Below, in pieces: positions 59,541-64,000 of a stretch of 64,000 nucleotides of DNA; within the stretch, counting starts at the first letter, position 1; each line of letters opens with the position of its first letter. The stretch lies in NCBI GenBank assembly GCA_028718525.1, contig JAQULP010000008.1, positions 32,649 through 96,648 of the forward strand, written 5' to 3'. The notes under the pieces were generated by a model. It worked only from the letters and a program-made list of their open reading frames with translations, searched no databases and had not been told where the DNA came from. The stretch is from Sulfuricurvum sp. Lineage in GTDB: Bacteria > Campylobacterota > Campylobacteria > Campylobacterales > Sulfurimonadaceae. The translations under genes were made by a program, and so were the position numbers.

Positions 59541-62021
59541 TTGGTCTCTTTGTTTGAACGCTATCGCCTCAGCTCATCGTACGATGAGATGTATGATCAG
59601 GATAAAAATATCCGTCCCCATTGGGAGGCGTTAAAAAACAATCTCGAGAAAATCGGGTTGGAACAATTGCTCACCAAACAAAAAGAGATCGATTGGCGTC
59701 TAGAAGATAACGGCGTCACCTATAACGTTTATAACGATCCGGGGGGATTAAACCGTCCCTGGAAACTCGATCCTATCCCTTTGCTGATTGAAGAAGAGCA
59801 GTGGAAAGTTGTCGAAGAGGGGTTGAAGCAGCGATGCAAGCTTCTAAATCTGCTGTTACAGGATATTTACGGCGAACAAAAAGCCATTCATGACGGAATT
59901 ATTCCGATGGAGGTCATTTACGCGCATGGCGGCTTTATGCGCGAAGTACACGGCATGAAGAGCCCTTTGGTCATTTATGCCGCGGATATGGCACGCGGAC
60001 CTGACGGCAAAATATGGATTGTCAATGATCGTACCCAAGCCCCTTCAGGACTGGGGTATGCGATTGAAAACCGTCTTACGATGAACGGTGCAATGCAGGA
60101 TTTATTTGAAGATATTTCGGTCAAACGTTTGTATGACTTTTTTGAAACGTTCAAATCGATTTTTCAAGGCGAAAATCAAGGCCGGAATCATGATCCCCTT
60201 AACGTCCTCCTCTCTCCCGGACCACTGAATGAAACCTATTTTGAACACTCCTATCTCAGTTCATTCTTAGGTCTGACTCTGGTGCAGGGACAAGATTTAT
60301 TAGCGAAAAATGGCCATGTTTGGCTGAAAAGTTTAAAAGGGCTTCGACGGGTTGATACCATTTTACGCCGTGTCGATGAGAGTTATTGTGACCCTCTTGA
60401 ACTTCGGCAGGATTCACAGTTGGGTGTCTCCGGCCTTGTTCAGGCAATTCGATCGGGTGGCGTAGGCATGATTAACCCATTGGGGAGCGGAGTCCTTGAA
60501 AACCTTGGATTAAATCCGTTTATGCCCCATTTGGCACGCTACTTTTTGGATGAAGAGCTGATATTGCCCCAAATTGCGACATGGTGGTGCGGTCAAGCCA
60601 AAGAGCAGGCATTCGTCCTGGAGAATCTTGATCGTTTGATTATCAAAACGATTGATCGAATGGGGGAAAAACATACTTATGTCGGTAAAAAACTGACGAA
60701 AAAAGAGCTTAAAGTTCTCCGCCAAGCGATCATTGAACAACCCCATCGCTATGTCGGGCAGGAGGAAGTAGAGTTTACCAGTTGCCCGACGTTAGTCAAT
60801 GAATCTATTGAACCGAGAAAAGTAGTGATCCGTGCTTACACGATCGCACAGGAGGATAACTATACTCTTATGCCCGGGGCATTAGTCCGTGTAGGAATGA
60901 GCAATGATTCATTGATGGTTTCAAACCAATTCGGCGGGAGCAGTAAAGACCTTTGGGTCTTGGGAGAATCTCGGAATGTTCCGTTAAACGTTATGTTTAA
61001 ACCAAAATCTGAGATGGATCACTCCCTGGAAAACATTCCGAGTTTACGGGCGGAAAACCTTTTTTGGCTTGGCCGGTATCTTACGCGTTCCATTTTGACG
61101 GCACGAATGATCCGTACGACATTGAAATATATGACGAATGCATCACGCTATGATCAGGCGGCAAATCGCCAGACCAAAGAGATGTTGAGCAAGGCTCTTA
61201 CCCACGTAACCATGACCTATCCCGGATTTTTGGATGAAAATTTTTCGTTATCGGTTTTTGAAGAGCTTGCATCCGTCAGTTTGAACGGATCACGTGTCGG
61301 AAGTTTGGCACAGATCCTTATGATGTTGTCCAATACCAACACCTATGCCAAAAATATTTTGCCTTTGGAAGCGTCACGCATCTTTGAAAAAATGAGTCGG
61401 GAATGGAGCCATTTTTGTAATGAAAAAAAACCTTCCCCCCGATTGATGATCCATAATCTCGACCAGCTATTGATGCAGTTAATGGCCTATAAAGAGTTGA
61501 TACAAGAGAGTCTGTTTGCCGATCAAGGGTTGGCCTTGTACGAGATCGGTTCACGGATTGAGCGTTCTCAGTTGTTAATATCAAAAGCCAGAGCCCTGCT
61601 GACTCCGGTTCATGATACTCTAAGTGAATACGAAATTTTAGAGACGCTTCTGATCACGTGCGAAAGTTTGAATGCGTATCGGGCACGTTACCGCTCTTCT
61701 TATGAAATGCGTAATGTGATTGAATTTTTGCTGCTCGATATCAATTTTCCAAAATCATTGATTAGTGAAATAGACGGATTGCTGAAAATCTTTCCGCAAT
61801 TGCCAAAATTTAAAAACGCAACGTACCTGAGCCGCTATGAAGAGCCTATTTTTGAAGCATTTTCGATGATACGCCTGAGTAAAATTGATTTACTGAGTTC
61901 GTTGCCGGGCGATAAATATATTCGTGATGAACTCGATTCTCTGTTGTCTGAACTTTCCAAACGGCTGTTATTGGCTTCCGGGGAACTTTCTAAAACCTAT
62001 TTTGCCCATTATGATGAGTAG
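59541..62021 (+). CDS. Circularly permuted ATP-grasp and alpha-E protein
   Basis: The 826-residue protein has a circularly permuted ATP-grasp type 2 domain (about 1-480) with GGFMREVHG, YAADMARGPDGKIWIVNDR and QAPSGLGYA. A C-terminal alpha-E helical domain begins LRAENLFWLGRYL. Such ATP-grasp proteins are expected to form amide or peptide bonds using ATP. It starts at TTG 59541 with AAAAGG eight bases upstream; no in-frame ATG precedes the conserved part. It sits between two transglutaminase genes. Confidence 0.87.
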   Translation: MVSLFERYRLSSSYDEMYDQDKNIRPHWEALKNNLEKIGLEQLLTKQKEIDWRLEDNGVTYNVYNDPGGLNRPWKLDPIPLLIEEEQWKVVEEGLKQRCKLLNLLLQDIYGEQKAIHDGIIPMEVIYAHGGFMREVHGMKSPLVIYAADMARGPDGKIWIVNDRTQAPSGLGYAIENRLTMNGAMQDLFEDISVKRLYDFFETFKSIFQGENQGRNHDPLNVLLSPGPLNETYFEHSYLSSFLGLTLVQGQDLLAKNGHVWLKSLKGLRRVDTILRRVDESYCDPLELRQDSQLGVSGLVQAIRSGGVGMINPLGSGVLENLGLNPFMPHLARYFLDEELILPQIATWWCGQAKEQAFVLENLDRLIIKTIDRMGEKHTYVGKKLTKKELKVLRQAIIEQPHRYVGQEEVEFTSCPTLVNESIEPRKVVIRAYTIAQEDNYTLMPGALVRVGMSNDSLMVSNQFGGSSKDLWVLGESRNVPLNVMFKPKSEMDHSLENIPSLRAENLFWLGRYLTRSILTARMIRTTLKYMTNASRYDQAANRQTKEMLSKALTHVTMTYPGFLDENFSLSVFEELASVSLNGSRVGSLAQILMMLSNTNTYAKNILPLEASRIFEKMSREWSHFCNEKKPSPRLMIHNLDQLLMQLMAYKELIQESLFADQGLALYEIGSRIERSQLLISKARALLTPVHDTLSEYEILETLLITCESLNAYRARYRSSYEMRNVIEFLLLDINFPKSLISEIDGLLKIFPQLPKFKNATYLSRYEEPIFEAFSMIRLSKIDLLSSLPGDKYIRDELDSLLSELSKRLLLASGELSKTYFAHYDE

Positions 62022-62024
62022 CCG

Positions 62025-62924
62025 ATGATTTATTCAATATACCACAGTACCCGTTTTTACTATCAGCATGAGGTTGGATTCAGCCATAACCTTATTCGTC
62101 TTCAACCACGAAATACATTGACGCAAGAGGTAATCAATTTTGATTTGACGATCGAACCGATTGCGGCGGAAATCGAAGGGTATGACGATTTTTTCGGTAA
62201 CCATCTTCATCATCTGCTGGTGCGCGAACCTCATATGATGTTGCATGTGGTCGCACAATCCCGGGTGAAAATTGATTTCGATGCGCTGGAAAAGCTGAAG
62301 GAAACCCGTCAACGTTTGGTGGACCTTACCTACGCACAAGCGCTTGAGCGGATGATGTTTTTAACGTCCGATATTATTGAAGCTAAGCAATTTCAGCTTA
62401 AAAGTCCATTGTTGCCGATTGCGACAGCGGATATTGTGAATTACGCATTGGTCTCTATCCGACCGGAGCGTTCGTTGCATGAGGGCATTATGGAATTTAT
62501 GGAACGAATTTTCCATGATTTTTCATTTGTAAGCGGATTTAGTGATCTAAGTACCCCGGTGGAAACGGTTTTTGCCGAGAAAAAAGGGGTTTGTCAGGAT
62601 TTTGCCCACTTTGCTCTAACCGCTTTACGCGGATGCGGATTGTGCGCACGGTACATGAGCGGCTATATTGAAACCATACCTGCGGAAGGGGCAGAAAAAT
62701 TGTTCGGGACTGACGCATCGCATGCCTGGTTTTCCGTTTTTTTCCCGGGTTTTGGCTGGTTTGACTTTGACCCGACCAACAATATGATCCCTGCAAATCA
62801 GCATATCGTATTAGGATACGGGCGTGATTATGGGGATATTTCGCCTATGCAGGGCGTTGTCGTCGGAAGCGGAGTAAGCCATCTGAATGTTATGGTTAAT
62901 GTAGAACGTGAAACAAACCGCTAA
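62025..62924 (+). CDS. Transglutaminase-like protein
   Basis: The 299-residue protein begins IYSIYHSTRFYYQ, a transglutaminase-associated N-terminal domain. The core has a catalytic Cys in GVCQDFAHF, His in DASHAWFSV and Asp in FDFDPTNN. It is shorter than the DUF2126 fusion and probably acts as a protease-like hydrolase or transferase in the same pathway. The start follows the alpha-E gene by three bases. The reaction cannot be inferred. Confidence 0.9.
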   Translation: MIYSIYHSTRFYYQHEVGFSHNLIRLQPRNTLTQEVINFDLTIEPIAAEIEGYDDFFGNHLHHLLVREPHMMLHVVAQSRVKIDFDALEKLKETRQRLVDLTYAQALERMMFLTSDIIEAKQFQLKSPLLPIATADIVNYALVSIRPERSLHEGIMEFMERIFHDFSFVSGFSDLSTPVETVFAEKKGVCQDFAHFALTALRGCGLCARYMSGYIETIPAEGAEKLFGTDASHAWFSVFFPGFGWFDFDPTNNMIPANQHIVLGYGRDYGDISPMQGVVVGSGVSHLNVMVNVERETNR

Positions 62925-62963
62925 CGGTATTGTCAGAAAACACTAAGGGGGGGATCTATCATT

Positions 62964-63782
62964 ATGGGATTTGAATCGATCATCGCAAGAATTCAGACAC
63001 TTCCTCCGTTTCCCGAATCGGTGATCAAGCTGGAAGAAGCTTTTCGGAAAGGTGAACCGGATATGAAGACCATAGTTTCGATTATCGAAGGGGACCCGCA
63101 ATTGACGACAGATATTTTGGCAAAAGCCAACGTACCGGTATATGGATTCAAAACACGTATTTTGAGTGTGATGCAGGCCGTTACCCTGTTTGGTTTAAAT
63201 ACGGTGAGGGCATTGGCACTGAAAGCCTCGATGGAACGCAATTTTGAAATTGATATGTCTCCCTACGGCATTAGCAACGAGCAATTTTCTAAAATCAGTG
63301 CGATGCAAAATGCATTGATGTTTCAATGGTATATGGGGATTGACGTCACAAAAGCAAAAGTGATGATACCTCTGGCATTTATTATGGAAATAGGGAAAGT
63401 GCTGGTATCAAAAGAACTGAGTGAAAGCTCTTATGGAGAGATGTTTCGCGAATCTTTACAGCAGAGCGATTCAATAGCACAGGTGGAAGAAGAGTTTACC
63501 GGGACGACATCCGCACGGGTAAGCGCGCAGCTATTTCGACATTGGTATTTTGAAGAGATCTTTTCTCTTTTAATGGATAATGCAGATAATACGGGAGAGA
63601 TCGAGCCGCAACTTCAGAGTATGGTAGATGCTCTGAACGTGATTCGTACCGCGGTTAATGTAAAAGAGCAATTGAGTGATCGCTCGATTGCCGAAGGGGT
63701 AAAGCTGATTGAAGCCGTAGGCGGAGATTCGGTCCGATTTGTGAATGCCGCCCGTCGTGTCAGAGAAAAACTAAACGGATAA
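62964..63782 (+). CDS. HDOD-domain signalling protein
   Basis: The 272-residue cytosolic protein begins with LPPFPESVIKLEE and continues with IVSIIEGDPQLTTDILAKAN and SVMQAVTLFGLNTVRALAL, the HDOD pattern. HDOD domains resemble HD phosphohydrolases without the metal motif, and no HD pair is evident here, so it is likely a regulatory or docking protein. There is no additional output domain. It lies 100 bases before a strong rRNA-type promoter but is not obviously linked to it. Confidence 0.88.
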   Translation: MGFESIIARIQTLPPFPESVIKLEEAFRKGEPDMKTIVSIIEGDPQLTTDILAKANVPVYGFKTRILSVMQAVTLFGLNTVRALALKASMERNFEIDMSPYGISNEQFSKISAMQNALMFQWYMGIDVTKAKVMIPLAFIMEIGKVLVSKELSESSYGEMFRESLQQSDSIAQVEEEFTGTTSARVSAQLFRHWYFEEIFSLLMDNADNTGEIEPQLQSMVDALNVIRTAVNVKEQLSDRSIAEGVKLIEAVGGDSVRFVNAARRVREKLNG

Positions 63783-63881
63783 CGGCACAAGAACATCGGG
63801 TTATTCCTATAGTAGTGTTTCTATAATTTACAGTATAAAAGCGCAAAAAAAGGGAAAAAACGAAATTCTTTGAAAAACCTC

Positions 63882-63910
63882 TTGACATTATTTGAGATTT
63901 CCCCTATAAT
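63882..63910 (+). promoter_or_regulatory. Consensus sigma70 promoter, probably for an rRNA operon
   Basis: TTGACA (63882-63887), 17 bases of spacer and TATAAT (63905-63910) form a perfect consensus promoter. A-rich tracts upstream (63846-63860) could be an UP element, and the discriminator CCCGTCC is GC-rich, as in stringently controlled rRNA promoters. Downstream to the window end lies a leader (GATCATTGAAAACTAAGTAG) that resembles sequences before 16S rRNA genes in Campylobacterota. Confidence 0.75.
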
Positions 63911-64000
63911 TCCCGTCCACAAACGATGAGGCGCTTCGAAAGAAGAGTTAAGTTTGAGTTTGCGATCATTGAAAACTAAGTAGGTTAAACGGTTCGAGAG
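63911..64000 (+). other. Probable rRNA leader, gene beyond the window
   Basis: No open frame with a ribosome-binding site is seen after the promoter. The sequence runs off the window before any recognisable 16S rRNA start. Identification as an rRNA leader is inferred from the promoter strength and the leader-like sequence only. Confidence 0.5.

Noticed and set aside
1..64000. CRISPR array, prophage or integrative element
   Set aside because: No evenly spaced direct repeats, phage structural genes, integrase or tRNA-attachment duplication were found. No tRNA gene was seen apart from the tRNA-like part of ssrA.

Overview
The window reads as chromosome from a sulfur- and hydrogen-oxidising member of the Campylobacterota (former Epsilonproteobacteria), most like Sulfuricurvum or Sulfurimonas. 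This is inferred from gene content: a Wolinella/Helicobacter-type hydABC uptake hydrogenase with its hyp genes, two sulfide:quinone oxidoreductases, a DUF3373 outer-membrane protein, an ArsRS-like two-component pair and an epsilon-type tmRNA tag. No sequence search was run. Coding density is very high, with many start/stop overlaps of 4 to 23 bases.

Layout. 1-8746 (+): hydrogenase small subunit (5' end outside the window), large subunit and cytochrome b, then a HypF-like protein (hydE position), HypF and two paralogous maturation proteases. 8743-13269 (-): a GGDEF-EAL protein, a DUF3373 barrel protein, a small secreted protein and a transposase-derived protein. 13373-18458 (+): a NicO-type nickel transporter, hypB-C-D-E-A and a DUF695/RraB protein. 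18563-24485 (+): a Tat-exported SQR, aminopeptidase N, a second SQR and a 53-residue companion. 24535-28450: a degenerate peptide deformylase fused to a membrane domain, a hybrid histidine kinase and a convergent response regulator. 28636-34549 (+): hemN, an Fe-S protein, a HugZ/HutZ-like protein, a flavin reductase-like protein, lgt and a PAS kinase. 34567-39929 (-): a Spy-like protein with a two-component system, an AI-2E family permease, ruvB, a small lipoprotein and panB. 40062-41612 (+): an Hpt protein, trpA and ssrA. 41797-48531 (+): two large lipoproteins, a double terminator, then a rhombosortase-like rhomboid and a subtilase ending in a GlyGly-CTERM-like tail. 48561-55975 (-): a PhnA-like protein and a four-gene operon of MBL-GAF-HD-GYP, TPR/barrel, FecR and CHASE2-adenylyl cyclase proteins. 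56134-63782 (+): a transglutaminase/DUF2126/ATP-grasp/alpha-E cluster and an HDOD protein. The end of the window holds a consensus promoter and leader that probably belong to an rRNA operon just outside.

How the genes work together. The hydrogenase feeds electrons from H2 to quinone through the cytochrome b. The NicO transporter and HypA-F supply and assemble the NiFe(CN)2CO centre, and the maturation protease completes the large subunit. The SQRs feed electrons from sulfide to the same quinone pool. The 49-56 kb operon appears to encode both synthesis and hydrolysis of a cyclic nucleotide (probably cAMP), together with c-di-GMP turnover and envelope proteins.

The most unusual observations are catalytic-residue losses in accessory paralogues (the HypF-like protein, the first maturation protease and the deformylase-like membrane protein), the linked rhombosortase/GlyGly-CTERM pair whose rhomboid appears to lack its first membrane helix, and the cyclase/phosphodiesterase operon.
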